A DNA stretch of 31,033 bases from Nocardioidaceae bacterium UBA4001. Its GTDB lineage: Bacteria; Actinomycetota; Actinomycetes; Propionibacteriales; Nocardioidaceae. How positions within the stretch are numbered: position 1 is the stretch's first letter; each line of letters begins with the position of its first letter. The translations under genes and the position numbers were made by a program. Positions 14,750 through 22,586 of the stretch are shown in pieces. The DNA lies in the NCBI GenBank assembly GCA_002384855.1, contig DGBP01000020.1, positions 1 through 31,033 of the forward strand. Reading direction: 5' to 3'. The notes under the pieces were generated by a model. It was not told where the DNA came from and did no database searches. It saw only the letters and a program-made list of their open reading frames with translations.

Positions 14750-15640
14750 TCAGGAGGGAGTACGTCGCGTGCGCGACCGGCCGCGGGCACGGCGCGCCGC
14801 CACGGGCCGGGAGGTCTCGGCGCCGCGGCATGTCTCGAGGAACGCCAGCGTCTCCTGGTTCAGCCGGTCCGGGCGGAACCTCCACTCGAGGATCCCCCGG
14901 GCCTCCACGAAGCGTGCCTGGGGCAGCTCCTCGGCGAGCATCGCGGCGTCGGCCCACGGATGGAGCGGGTCGCGCCGGTGGCCGACGACGAGCGCGGGGA
15001 CCTGGATCAGCCGCCGCAGCTTGCTGGGCGGCGCCACCCGGCCGAAGAAGATGCCGTGGATCGCCGCGGCCATCGGGGCGGCACGCTGGTTGAGCGTGTC
15101 GAGGACGATGCCGGCCCAGAAGGGCACCACACCGCGCGGGACGAGCTTGGTCACCGCCCGGGTCGCCGTCACCGAGACCGGGACGAAGCGCGCGAGGAAC
15201 ATCAACGGCGCGAACGCCATGATCCCCGCCTCGAGGGCGTTGTCGAGCACAGGCATCTCGAGGATCAGACCGCGCACCCGGTCGGGGGCGATGTCAGCGA
15301 CCTCGAGCGCGACGTTCGAGCCCAGGGACGTCCCGCCGACCACGGCCTGCGCGGCCCCGAGGTGGTCCAGAAGGGCGACCACCTGCTCGCCGAACGCGGT
15401 CATGGAGTACTGCATCGGGTCCGTCGGGCGGTCCGAGCGGCCGTGCCCGAGGAGGTCGACCGTGACCACGTGGTAGCCCTCCGCGGCAATCACGCGTGCC
15501 AACGGCTGGTGCATCCGCCGGGGCATGAGCTGGCCGTGCACGAGCACCACCCAGTCGTCGCCGGCGCCGTACTCCGTGAACTCGATCCGGTCCTCGTCGA
15601 GGAAGACCTGCCCGATCCGTTCCGAGACCAACGTCGCCAT
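14750..15640 (-). CDS. Alpha/beta hydrolase family protein
   Basis: This 296-residue alpha/beta-fold protein has an oxyanion HG (VVLVHGQLM, 31-39), LLGHGRSDRP, a nucleophile elbow GGTSLGSN with Ser105, and an acid candidate D224 (GHRRDPLHP). The canonical late histidine is not visible: after D224-P-L-H227 no His occurs, and the region where it normally sits reads GILEWRFRPDRL. H227 seems badly placed. The enzyme may use an unusual triad or be non-hydrolytic. ATG 15640 is chosen because GAAGGTGG precedes it; an in-frame start at 15688 adds 16 residues. The C-terminal 20 residues are Arg-rich and probably disordered. It ends 14 bases before recO. Confidence 0.85.
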   Translation of the reverse strand: MATLVSERIGQVFLDEDRIEFTEYGAGDDWVVLVHGQLMPRRMHQPLARVIAAEGYHVVTVDLLGHGRSDRPTDPMQYSMTAFGEQVVALLDHLGAAQAVVGGTSLGSNVALEVADIAPDRVRGLILEMPVLDNALEAGIMAFAPLMFLARFVPVSVTATRAVTKLVPRGVVPFWAGIVLDTLNQRAAPMAAAIHGIFFGRVAPPSKLRRLIQVPALVVGHRRDPLHPWADAAMLAEELPQARFVEARGILEWRFRPDRLNQETLAFLETCRGAETSRPVAARRARGRSRTRRTPS

Positions 15641-15721
15641 GGGGCCACCTTCGCATGGGTCAGCGACGGTTTCGACCCCTCGTGACACGCGTCTCGCCGG
15701 GGGTGCAGGGTCGTACGGCGG

Positions 15722-16879
15722 TCAGCGCAGCGACTCGTAGATCCCCACCGTCTGGTGCGCGACCGTGCCCCAGGCGAACTCCGTGACCGCACGCAGCCGC
15801 CCGGCCTGCCCGAACCGCCGAGCGAGGTCGGGATCGGCCACCAGCCGGTTGACGCCCTCGGCGAGCCCCTGCTCGAGGCCGCGCGGGTCGTTCGCGTCGT
15901 AGTCGACGAGGAGGCCGGTCTCCCCCTCCGCCACGACCTCGGGGATGCCCCCGACCCGACTGGCCACGACGGCGGTCTCGCAGGCCATCGCCTCGAGGTT
16001 CACGATGCCGAGCGGCTCGTAGACCGACGGGCACAGGAACGCCAGCGCGTGCGTGAGGACCTGCCGCACCTCCTCGCGAGGCAGCATCTCCGAGACCACG
16101 AACACCCCGTCGCGGCTCGCGGTCAGCCGCTCGACGGCCTCGTCGGTCTCGGCCTTCAGCTCGGGGGTGTCGGCCGCGCCGGCGAGAAGGACGACCTGCA
16201 CCGTGGGGTCGAAGTCGAGCCCCGCCCGGAGCAGGTGCGGAACCCCCTTCTGGCGGGTGATCCGGCCGACGAAGGCGACGTAGGGGCGGTCGAGGTCGAC
16301 CCCGATCCGCTCGAGCACCTCGGTGCCCGGGTCGGGGCGGTAGAACTCGGTGTCGATGCCGTTGTGGACGACGTGCACCCTGGCCGGGTCGAGGTCGGGG
16401 TACGCCGTGAGCACATCGCCGCGCATCCCGTGGCTCACCGCGACCACCGCGTCCGCGGCCTCGAAGGCGGTCCGTTCTGCCCACGAGGAGACCCGGTAGC
16501 CGCCTCCCAGCTGCTCCGCCTTCCACGGTCGGAACGGCTCGAGCGAGTGGGCGGTGACGACGTGCGGCACGTCGTACAGCAGCTTCGCCCAGTGGCCCGC
16601 CATGTTGGCGTACCAGGTGTGCGAGTGCACCACGTCGGTGCCGGCCGCGACGCCTGCGGCCATCTCGAGGTCGGTCGAGAGGATCCGCATCGCCGGGTTC
16701 GCGTCGAGCAGTCGCGGGTCCTGCTCGCTGTGGGCGGTGGCGCCCTCGCGGGGGGCGCCCATGCAGTGCACGTCGACGTCGACGAGACGCCGCAGCTCCC
16801 GGACGAGGAAGTCGACGTGCACCCCCGCCCCGCCGTACACGTCGGGTGGGAACTCACGGGTCAGGATTGCGGCGCGCAT
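15722..16879 (-). CDS. glgA: Glycogen synthase / maltose-1-phosphate synthase (GT4)
   Basis: This GT-B glycosyltransferase of 385 residues uses ADP-glucose. Features are the glycine-rich loop PPDVYGGAGVHV (11-22), HSHTWY and TAHSLEPFRPWK in the N-lobe, GRITRQKG (205-212) as phosphate-binding region, and the E-x7-E motif in CPSVYEPLGIVNLEAMAC (E288, E296). The length and sequence match the short actinobacterial GlgA, which in mycobacteria is GlgM and makes maltose 1-phosphate for the GlgE pathway. Which acceptor is used here cannot be told. It is divergent from glgC across 62 bp, with promoter TTGGCC-17-TAGATT placing transcription start at the ATG. Confidence 0.93.
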   Translation of the reverse strand: MRAAILTREFPPDVYGGAGVHVDFLVRELRRLVDVDVHCMGAPREGATAHSEQDPRLLDANPAMRILSTDLEMAAGVAAGTDVVHSHTWYANMAGHWAKLLYDVPHVVTAHSLEPFRPWKAEQLGGGYRVSSWAERTAFEAADAVVAVSHGMRGDVLTAYPDLDPARVHVVHNGIDTEFYRPDPGTEVLERIGVDLDRPYVAFVGRITRQKGVPHLLRAGLDFDPTVQVVLLAGAADTPELKAETDEAVERLTASRDGVFVVSEMLPREEVRQVLTHALAFLCPSVYEPLGIVNLEAMACETAVVASRVGGIPEVVAEGETGLLVDYDANDPRGLEQGLAEGVNRLVADPDLARRFGQAGRLRAVTEFAWGTVAHQTVGIYESLR

Positions 16880-16885
16880 GGTGCG

Positions 16886-16914
16886 AATCTAGGGCTAGGG
16901 TCGAGGCAGGCCAA
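16886..16914 (-). promoter_or_regulatory. glgA promoter (-35 TTGGCC, -10 TAGATT)
   Basis: On the minus strand TTGGCC (16914-16909) and TAGATT (16891-16886) are 17 bases apart. The -10 ends 6 bases before the glgA ATG, and there is no Shine-Dalgarno sequence, so the mRNA is probably leaderless. Confidence 0.55.
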
Positions 16915-16941
16915 GCCACGCGACACGACGGGAGTCCCGGA

Positions 16942-18159
16942 ATGCCGAAAGTGCTAGCGATCGTCCTTGCCGGCGGTGAGGGCAAACGCCTCATGCCGCT
17001 GACCGTGGACCGGGCCAAGCCGGCCGTCCCGTTCGGGGGGTCCTACCGCCTCATCGACTTCGCACTGTCGAACCTCGTCAACGCGGGCTACCTCAAGGTC
17101 GCCGTGCTCACGCAGTACAAGTCGCACTCGCTGGACCGGCACATCTCCCTGACCTGGCGGATGTCGGCCCTGCTGGGCAACTACGTGACCCCGGTGCCGG
17201 CGCAGCAGCGTCGCGGGCCGCAGTGGTACCAGGGCAGCGCCGATGCGATCTACCAGTCGATGAACCTCATCAACGACGAGAAGCCCGACGTGATCGTCGT
17301 CTTCGGCGCCGACCACGTCTACCGGATGGACGCCTCCCAGATGGTCGCCGCCCACCTCGAGCACGGCGCCGGCGTCACGGTCGCCGGGATCCGCGTGCCG
17401 CGCAAGGAGGCCCACCAGTTCGGCGTGATCAAGACCGAGAGCGACTCGACGCGGATCGCGGAGTTCCTCGAGAAGCCGACGGACGCCCCCGGCCTGTCGG
17501 ACTCCCCCGACGAGGTGTTCGCCTCGATGGGCAACTACGTCTTCACCGCCGACACCCTCGTCGAGGCACTCGAGCGTGACGCCGCCGACCCCAACTCACG
17601 CCATGACATGGGCGGCGACATCATCCCGAGGATGGTCGAGAAGGGCGATGCCTGCGTGTACGACTTCAAACGCAACGTCGTCCCCGGGACATCCGAACGG
17701 GACCGCGACTACTGGCGCGACGTCGGGACGATCGACTCCTACCACGAGGCGCACCTCGACCTGGTCTCGGTGAACCCGATCTTCAACCTCTACAACGACC
17801 GGTGGCCGATCTTCACCTCGCACCCCCAGCTCCCGGGCGCGAAGTTCGTGGAGGACGCCCGCGCGTCCGACTCGATCGTGTGCGCCGGCTCCATCGTCTC
17901 CGGCGCCTCGGTCGACGGGTCGGTGATCGGCACCAACGTGTACGTCGCCCGCGGTGCCGACGTGGAGCGGTCCGTGATCCTCGACAACGTGCACATCGGC
18001 CGCAACGCCGTGGTGAAGAACGCCATTCTCGACAAGAACATCGTGGTGCCCGACGGCGTGGAGATCGGGGTCGACCCCGAGGCCGACCGTGCTCGGGGGT
18101 TCCAGATCAGCGACGGCGGCGTCGTCGTGCTCGGGAAGGGTCAGCGCATCCCCGGCTGA
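16942..18159 (+). CDS. glgC: Glucose-1-phosphate adenylyltransferase
   Basis: This enzyme makes ADP-glucose from ATP and glucose 1-phosphate, the donor for GlgA. The 405 residues show the nucleotidyltransferase signature VLAGGEGKRLMPLT (8-21), AKPAVPFGGSYRLIDF, the ADP-glucose region FGADHVYRMD, substrate-binding EFLEKP, and YWRDVGTIDSYHEAHLDL. A C-terminal left-handed beta-helix follows with hexapeptide-like repeats (IVCAGSIVSGASVDGSVIGTNV begins it). The ATG 16942 follows GGGAG. The stop codon lies inside the first copy of a palindromic repeat array shared with the leuA 3' side. It is divergent from glgA and likely co-regulated. Confidence 0.97.
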   Translation: MPKVLAIVLAGGEGKRLMPLTVDRAKPAVPFGGSYRLIDFALSNLVNAGYLKVAVLTQYKSHSLDRHISLTWRMSALLGNYVTPVPAQQRRGPQWYQGSADAIYQSMNLINDEKPDVIVVFGADHVYRMDASQMVAAHLEHGAGVTVAGIRVPRKEAHQFGVIKTESDSTRIAEFLEKPTDAPGLSDSPDEVFASMGNYVFTADTLVEALERDAADPNSRHDMGGDIIPRMVEKGDACVYDFKRNVVPGTSERDRDYWRDVGTIDSYHEAHLDLVSVNPIFNLYNDRWPIFTSHPQLPGAKFVEDARASDSIVCAGSIVSGASVDGSVIGTNVYVARGADVERSVILDNVHIGRNAVVKNAILDKNIVVPDGVEIGVDPEADRARGFQISDGGVVVLGKGQRIPG

Positions 18160-18279
18160 CCCGGCCTGAACGCCGCCCCACAACCCGCTGACCCGGCCTG
18201 AACGCCGCTTGGCGGGCAGACCCGACCGGCGTTCAAGCCGGGTCGGCACCGTTCTCACCGGCGTTCAAGCCGGGTCGGC
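18156..18279. repeat. Four-copy inverted repeat array between glgC and leuA
   Basis: Two identical 21-base units CTGACCCGGCCTGAACGCCGC (18156-18176 and 18188-18208, 32 bp apart) are followed by two identical inverted 23-base units containing CGGCGTTCAAGCCGGGTCGG (18225-18247 and 18257-18279, again 32 bp apart). The two types are reverse complements over about 18 bases with one mismatch. The array fills the whole space between the convergent stops, takes in the glgC stop codon and ends 2 bases before the leuA stop triplet. It resembles a BIME/REP element and can act as a bidirectional terminator. Confidence 0.85.
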
Positions 18280-18281
18280 GG

Positions 18282-20042
18282 TCAGGCGCGGTTGACCGCC
18301 GAGATCACGGCCTTCAGCGAGGCGGTGACGATGTTCGGGTCCAGCCCGACACCCCACAGCACCTTGCCGCCGACGGCGCACTCGACGTAGGCCGCCGCGA
18401 TCGCGTCGCCGCCCGAGGACAGCGCGTGCTCGGCATAGTCGAGGACGCGGACGTCGGTCCGGTCGGCGTACACCGGGTTGCCTGCCTCCCGCTCCTCCGC
18501 GACCAGCTCGTTGAGCGCGTTCACGAACGCCGCGATCGGCCCGTTGCCGGTGCCCTCCAGGGTCCGCAGCTCGCCGTCGACGTACACGTTGACACTCAGG
18601 GCGTCCTTCTCCCCTGCCGCCGAGGACGTGTGCACCGAGTTGAGCTTCAGCGGCGTCTCGCGGGCGAGATACTCGGCGGAGAAGTCCGCCCAGATCGCCT
18701 CGGGGCTCATCTCGCCGCCCTCGCCGTCGGTGTGCTCCTGGATCACGCGGCTGAACTCGATCTGCAGCCGGCGCGGCAGGTCCAGCTTGTGCTCGGACTT
18801 CATGATGTAGGCCACACCGCCCTTGCCGGACTGGCTGTTGACCCGGATCACGGCCTCGTAGGACCGGCCGACGTCCTTGGGGTCGATCGGCAGGTACGGC
18901 ACCGCCCAGGGGTGCTCGTCGACCGGTACGCCGGCGGTTGCGGCGTCACGGTCCAGCGCCTCGAAGCCCTTCTTGATCGCGTCCTGGTGCGAGCCGGAGA
19001 AGGCCGTGTAGACCAGGTCGCCGCCGTAGGGGTGCCGCTCGTGCACGGGCAGCTGGTTGCAGTACTCCACGGTGCGGCGGATCTCGTCGATGTCGGAGAA
19101 GTCGATCTGGGGGTCGACGCCCTGGGTGAACAGGTTCAGGCCCAGGGTCACCAGGCACACGTTGCCGGTGCGCTCGCCGTTGCCGAACAGGCAGCCCTCG
19201 ATCCGGTCGGCACCGGCCATGTAGCCGAGCTCGGCAGCGGCGACCGCCGTACCGCGGTCGTTGTGGGGGTGCAGCGACAGCACCACGTGCTCACGGTGGT
19301 TCAGGTTCCGGTTCATCCACTCGATCGAGTCGGCGTAGACGTTCGGCGTGGCCATCTCGACCGTCGCCGGCAGGTTGATGATCACCGGCTTCTCGGCGGT
19401 CGGCTCGAAGACCTCGAGCACCTCGTTGCAGACACGGGCGGCGAACTCGAGCTCGGTGCCGGTGTAGGACTCCGGGGAGTACTCGTAGAAGACCTCGGTC
19501 TCGGGGATCGACTCCTCGAACTTCCGGCACAGCCGGGCACCGGAGACGGCGATGTCGACGATGCCGTCCATGTCCATGTCGAAGACCACCCGCCGCTGCA
19601 GCGTGGAGGTCGAGTTGTACAGGTGGACTATCGCCTGCTTGGCGCCGCGGATCGACTCGTAGGTCCGCTCGATCAGGTGCTCGCGCGCCTGGGTCAGGAC
19701 CTGGATCACCACGTCGTCGGGGATCAGGTCCTCCTCGATCAGCATGCGCACGAAGTCGAAGTCGGTCTGCGACGCGGCCGGGAAGCCGACCTCGATCTCC
19801 TTGTAGCCCATGTCGACGAGCAGCTGGAACATCTTCTTCTTGCGCGCCGGCGTCATCGGGTCGATCAGGGCCTGGTTGCCGTCACGGAGGTCGACCGCGC
19901 ACCAGCGCGGGGCCGCGGTGATCTTCTTCCCCGGCCAGGTGCGGTCGGGTACGTCGACCGTGGGGAACGGCTCGTAGCGGCCGAAGGGCATGCCGCTGGG
20001 CTGCTGGGGGTTCTTCTGGGCCGGCTGCTCGGGGTTCGTCAT
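18282..20042 (-). CDS. leuA: 2-isopropylmalate synthase
   Basis: This enzyme condenses acetyl-CoA and 2-oxoisovalerate, the first committed step of leucine synthesis. The 586-residue protein is the long actinobacterial LeuA type. It has a proline-rich N-terminal extension, the TIM-barrel signature LRDGNQALIDPM with metal ligand D54, the HxH motif in LSLHPHNDRGTA, the GxGxxGERTGN region (GNGERTGNVCL), and a C-terminal regulatory domain with LEGTGNGPIAAFVNAL for leucine feedback. ATG 20042 is chosen because upstream in-frame sequence lies in the attenuator. A small stem (CTCG-aag-CGAG, 20049-20059) covers the weak ribosome-binding site. Control by the leader peptide at 20119-20166 is inferred. 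Confidence 0.97.
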   Translation of the reverse strand: MTNPEQPAQKNPQQPSGMPFGRYEPFPTVDVPDRTWPGKKITAAPRWCAVDLRDGNQALIDPMTPARKKKMFQLLVDMGYKEIEVGFPAASQTDFDFVRMLIEEDLIPDDVVIQVLTQAREHLIERTYESIRGAKQAIVHLYNSTSTLQRRVVFDMDMDGIVDIAVSGARLCRKFEESIPETEVFYEYSPESYTGTELEFAARVCNEVLEVFEPTAEKPVIINLPATVEMATPNVYADSIEWMNRNLNHREHVVLSLHPHNDRGTAVAAAELGYMAGADRIEGCLFGNGERTGNVCLVTLGLNLFTQGVDPQIDFSDIDEIRRTVEYCNQLPVHERHPYGGDLVYTAFSGSHQDAIKKGFEALDRDAATAGVPVDEHPWAVPYLPIDPKDVGRSYEAVIRVNSQSGKGGVAYIMKSEHKLDLPRRLQIEFSRVIQEHTDGEGGEMSPEAIWADFSAEYLARETPLKLNSVHTSSAAGEKDALSVNVYVDGELRTLEGTGNGPIAAFVNALNELVAEEREAGNPVYADRTDVRVLDYAEHALSSGGDAIAAAYVECAVGGKVLWGVGLDPNIVTASLKAVISAVNRA

Positions 20043-20181
20043 GGGGTTCTCGCTTCGAGGTGGTGTCGTGGTCCCGGAGTGCAACGACGAACTCCGCAGC
20101 GAGGGGGTCCGGTGTGGGTTAGCGAACCTCGCTGCGGCAGCCAAGAAGGAGGAGCTGACGCGACATGATGGGACCAGGGTA
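20043..20181 (-). promoter_or_regulatory. leuA attenuator leader region
   Basis: The leader runs from a -10 candidate TAGGGT-complement, reading TACCCT on the minus strand (20181-20176), through the leader peptide to the leuA start. Strand 1, CCGCAGCGAGG (20137-20127), lies just after the Leu codons and is perfectly complementary to strand 2, CCTCGCTGCGG (20104-20094), with a 22-base loop that contains the peptide stop. Part of strand 2, CGGAGT (20096-20091), can instead pair with ACTCCG (20080-20075). Mutually exclusive pairing of this kind is the hallmark of attenuation. Which state terminates, and whether control is on transcription or translation, is not clear. Confidence 0.75.
20119..20166 (-). 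CDS. leuL: leuA leader peptide with four Leu codons
   Basis: This 15-residue open frame reads MSRQLLLLGCRSEVR and has four consecutive Leu codons (CTC CTC CTT CTT). It ends in TAA at 20121-20119, 76 bases before the leuA ATG. Position, length, the leucine run and the overlapping RNA hairpin strands make it a leucine-sensing leader peptide, as described for leuA in other actinobacteria. Ribosome stalling at these codons would cover strand 1 of the hairpin. No strong ribosome-binding site precedes the ATG, and TACCCT lies 9 bases upstream, so a short or absent 5' leader is likely. Confidence 0.88.
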   Translation of the reverse strand: MSRQLLLLGCRSEVR

Positions 20182-20272
20182 GCCAATGGCCGCAAGATCC
20201 GCCTCCCCCGTACCAGAAAGCGGACCACGACCCGTACCGGGACCGGGACGTTTCCCCGTGTTCAATGGGGGC

Positions 20273-21283
20273 GTGCGCATCGAACGGATCGACCCTCTCC
20301 ACCTCGACCTGGACGCCGCCGACGAGCTCGCCGCAGTCGTCAACCGCGCCAACGAGGCCGACGGCGTGCCGTTCCCGCAGGTCAGCGGCCCGGAGCAGCT
20401 GATGTACCTCCAGCTCCAGTCCGACGGCCGGCCGGTCGACGGCCTCTGGGTGGCCCGCGACGACGACGGCCGCGTGGTGGGCCGGGCCGCGCTCCAGCTG
20501 CCCCTCCGCGACAACACCGACGTGGCCCTGCTGCGCGGCGCCGTGCTCCCCGAGGCCCGTCGCCAGGGTCTCGGCCGCGCCCTGGTCGACCAGGCGGTGA
20601 CCCTGGCGGTCGAGGCGGGCCGCCGGCGGATGTACACCTCGACCTTCCTGGGCTCCCCCGGCGCCACCGCTCTCACCGCGATGGGCTTCACCTCGCTCGG
20701 CACCTACGACGCCGTACGCCGGGTCGAGCTCGACGTGGAGTCCGAGGCTCGCTGGCACCGGTTGTACGCCGAGGCGCGCGCTCACGCCGGGGACTACGAG
20801 CTCGTGCACCTCGTGGGGCCGACACCGCCGGACATGCTCGACGGCCTGGTGGCCCTGCACGAGGCGATCAACGACGCCCCGCTCGACGACCCGGACATGG
20901 AGGGTGACGTGTGGACGGTGGAGCGGGTGCAGGCCTACGACAGCGCCATGGCACGACGCCGGCAGACCGTCCACCGCGTGCTGGCACGACACACCCCGAG
21001 CGGCGAGTGGGCGGGGATGAGCATGCTCTGCGTGGACGAGTTCTCGCCCGCGGTGGCCTTCCAGGAGGACACCTCCGTCGTACGGGCGCACCGCGGCCGC
21101 CGTCTCGGCCTGCTGATGAAGGCCGACATGCTGCGCTGGGTGTCGCGGGAGCGCCCCGAGGTGACCGCGACGATCACCTGGAACGCGACCACCAACCACC
21201 ACATGATCGCGGTCAACGAGAAGCTCGACGCCACCGTCGTGGCCCGCAACGCCAACTTCCGCCGCGACCTGGAGCAGCCGTGA
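20273..21283 (+). CDS. Tandem GNAT-domain acetyltransferase
   Basis: This 336-residue protein is made of two GNAT folds. The first (about 1-160) has the acetyl-CoA loop VLPEARRQGLGRALV and ends with the FLGSPGATALTAMGF segment. The second (about 170-336) has VVRAHRGRRLGLLMKADML, followed by TWNATTNHHMIAVNEKLD. The layout resembles MshD-like and other double GNAT proteins, but the substrate is unknown. GTG 20273 starts right at the domain (RIERIDPL) and has TTCAAT 6 bases upstream. An upstream ATG at 20186 adds a Pro-rich non-homologous stretch. The stop overlaps the next start as GTGA (21280-21283). Confidence 0.88.
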   Translation: MRIERIDPLHLDLDAADELAAVVNRANEADGVPFPQVSGPEQLMYLQLQSDGRPVDGLWVARDDDGRVVGRAALQLPLRDNTDVALLRGAVLPEARRQGLGRALVDQAVTLAVEAGRRRMYTSTFLGSPGATALTAMGFTSLGTYDAVRRVELDVESEARWHRLYAEARAHAGDYELVHLVGPTPPDMLDGLVALHEAINDAPLDDPDMEGDVWTVERVQAYDSAMARRRQTVHRVLARHTPSGEWAGMSMLCVDEFSPAVAFQEDTSVVRAHRGRRLGLLMKADMLRWVSRERPEVTATITWNATTNHHMIAVNEKLDATVVARNANFRRDLEQP

Positions 21284-21780
21284 CGGTGACCCTCCTCGTC
21301 GTGCACCACTCCCCCACGCGCTCGACGCAGGCGCTGCTCGACGCGGCGCTCGCCGGTGCCCACGACGACGCGATCACCGGGGTGGACGTGGTCGTGCGCC
21401 CGGCCCTCGAGGCGACCGCCGAGGACGTCCTCGCAGCGGACGGCTACCTGCTGGGCACGCCCGCCAACTTCGGCTACATGAGCGGCGCGCTCAAGCACTT
21501 CTTCGACTCCACGTTCCTCCAGGTCGGCGGCTCGTTGTCGTCGACGGGGTCCGCCGACGACTCCGCCGGGCGCACCGCGAACCGCCCTTTCGGCCTGTTC
21601 GTGCACGGCCGCTACGACACCGGGGGCGCGACCCGTTCGGTGCTGTCGATCGTCGGGGCGCTGCGTTGGCGCCAGGTCGCCGAGGTGCTCGAGGTCCTCG
21701 GCGACGTGGCGGAGACCGACCGCGAGGCCGCCTATGAGCTCGGAGGTACCATCGCAGCACTCCTCGCCCCCGACCCGTGA
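21280..21780 (+). CDS. Flavodoxin-fold NAD(P)H oxidoreductase family protein
   Basis: This 166-residue flavodoxin-like protein has an N-terminal beta strand and FMN phosphate loop (LLVVHHSPTRSTQALLDAAL), the mid segment DGYLLGTPANFGYMSGALKHFFD, which matches the FMN isoalloxazine loop of WrbA/NQO-type reductases, and GLFVHGRYDTGG. FMN binding is inferred and the substrate is unknown. It is coupled on both sides by GTGA overlaps (21280-21283, 21777-21780), so it belongs to the same operon as the GNAT protein and the two septum-family lipoproteins. Confidence 0.88.
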   Translation: MTVTLLVVHHSPTRSTQALLDAALAGAHDDAITGVDVVVRPALEATAEDVLAADGYLLGTPANFGYMSGALKHFFDSTFLQVGGSLSSTGSADDSAGRTANRPFGLFVHGRYDTGGATRSVLSIVGALRWRQVAEVLEVLGDVAETDREAAYELGGTIAALLAPDP

Positions 21781-22586
21781 CGAAGGACCTCTCCGTGCTC
21801 TCCCGGTTTGCCACACCCGCAACCGTGCTCGTGCTCCTCCTCACCGGGTGTGGCGCGGTCGGCGGAACGGCGGAGGAGACCGACCCGATGGAGGAGCCGA
21901 CCCTCGGCGCCTGCCGCAACCTGGTCCCCGAGGACATCGCCGCCCATGACAACGGCACCCCGGTGGTCGACTGCGGCGAGCCGCACACCGCACAGACCTT
22001 CGCGGTGGGGACCCTGCCGAAGGAGCTGTCCGGCAACGAGCAGGACCTGACCGACCCGGCGCTCGGAAAGCACGTCTACGAGACCTGCTCGCCGAAGTTC
22101 CAGGGCTTCCTCGGCGGCGACGAGAGCCTCGTGATGCGCTCGCTGCTGACCTGGGCGTGGTTCCGCCCCTCTGAGGACCAGTGGGAGGCGGGGGCCCGCT
22201 GGTACCGCTGCGACGTCGTGGCCGGGACCGAGGACTCCGAGCAGCTGCGGAGGCTGCCGAAGACTGCCAAGGGCCTGCTCAACGGCCCACCGGACGACGA
22301 CTGGATGACCTGCGCGGTCGGTGAGACCGTCACCGGCTCCGAGAAGGTCCCGTGCGCCGAGCCCCACGACTGGCGCGCGGTGACGACCATCCAGGTCGGC
22401 AAGCCGGCCGACCCCTACCCGGGCGACCGGGCGGTCGAGGTCCGCACCCGCGACTTCTGCTCCGGATCGGTCGGGGCCTGGATGAACTACCCGGTCGACT
22501 ACGAGTTCGGCTACACCTACTACCGCGAGGCGGAGTGGCAGGCGGGGAACCGTCGCTCGATCTGCTGGGCCCGCACGGACGAGTGA
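21777..22586 (+). CDS. Septum formation family lipoprotein, copy 1
   Basis: This 269-residue exported protein has a lipobox LLTGC (Cys25). It has two related Cys-rich modules: LGACRNLVPEDI, then VVDCGEPHTAQTFAVG (about 43-80), and MTCAVGETV, then VPCAEPHDWRAVTTIQVG (about 180-212). Each has the C-x-EPH pattern of the Septum_form family. Additional conserved features are ARWYRCDVV and a terminal CWAR. The molecular role of this family is not established; a part in septum formation is a family label. The start GTG 21777 overlaps the flavodoxin stop as GTGA, and the stop overlaps the paralog's GTG the same way. Confidence 0.88.
   Translation: MTKDLSVLSRFATPATVLVLLLTGCGAVGGTAEETDPMEEPTLGACRNLVPEDIAAHDNGTPVVDCGEPHTAQTFAVGTLPKELSGNEQDLTDPALGKHVYETCSPKFQGFLGGDESLVMRSLLTWAWFRPSEDQWEAGARWYRCDVVAGTEDSEQLRRLPKTAKGLLNGPPDDDWMTCAVGETVTGSEKVPCAEPHDWRAVTTIQVGKPADPYPGDRAVEVRTRDFCSGSVGAWMNYPVDYEFGYTYYREAEWQAGNRRSICWARTDE

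Noticed and set aside
20043..20228. Upstream extension of leuA to 20228
   Set aside because: The added sequence runs through the attenuator hairpins and leader peptide in another frame and has no LeuA homology.
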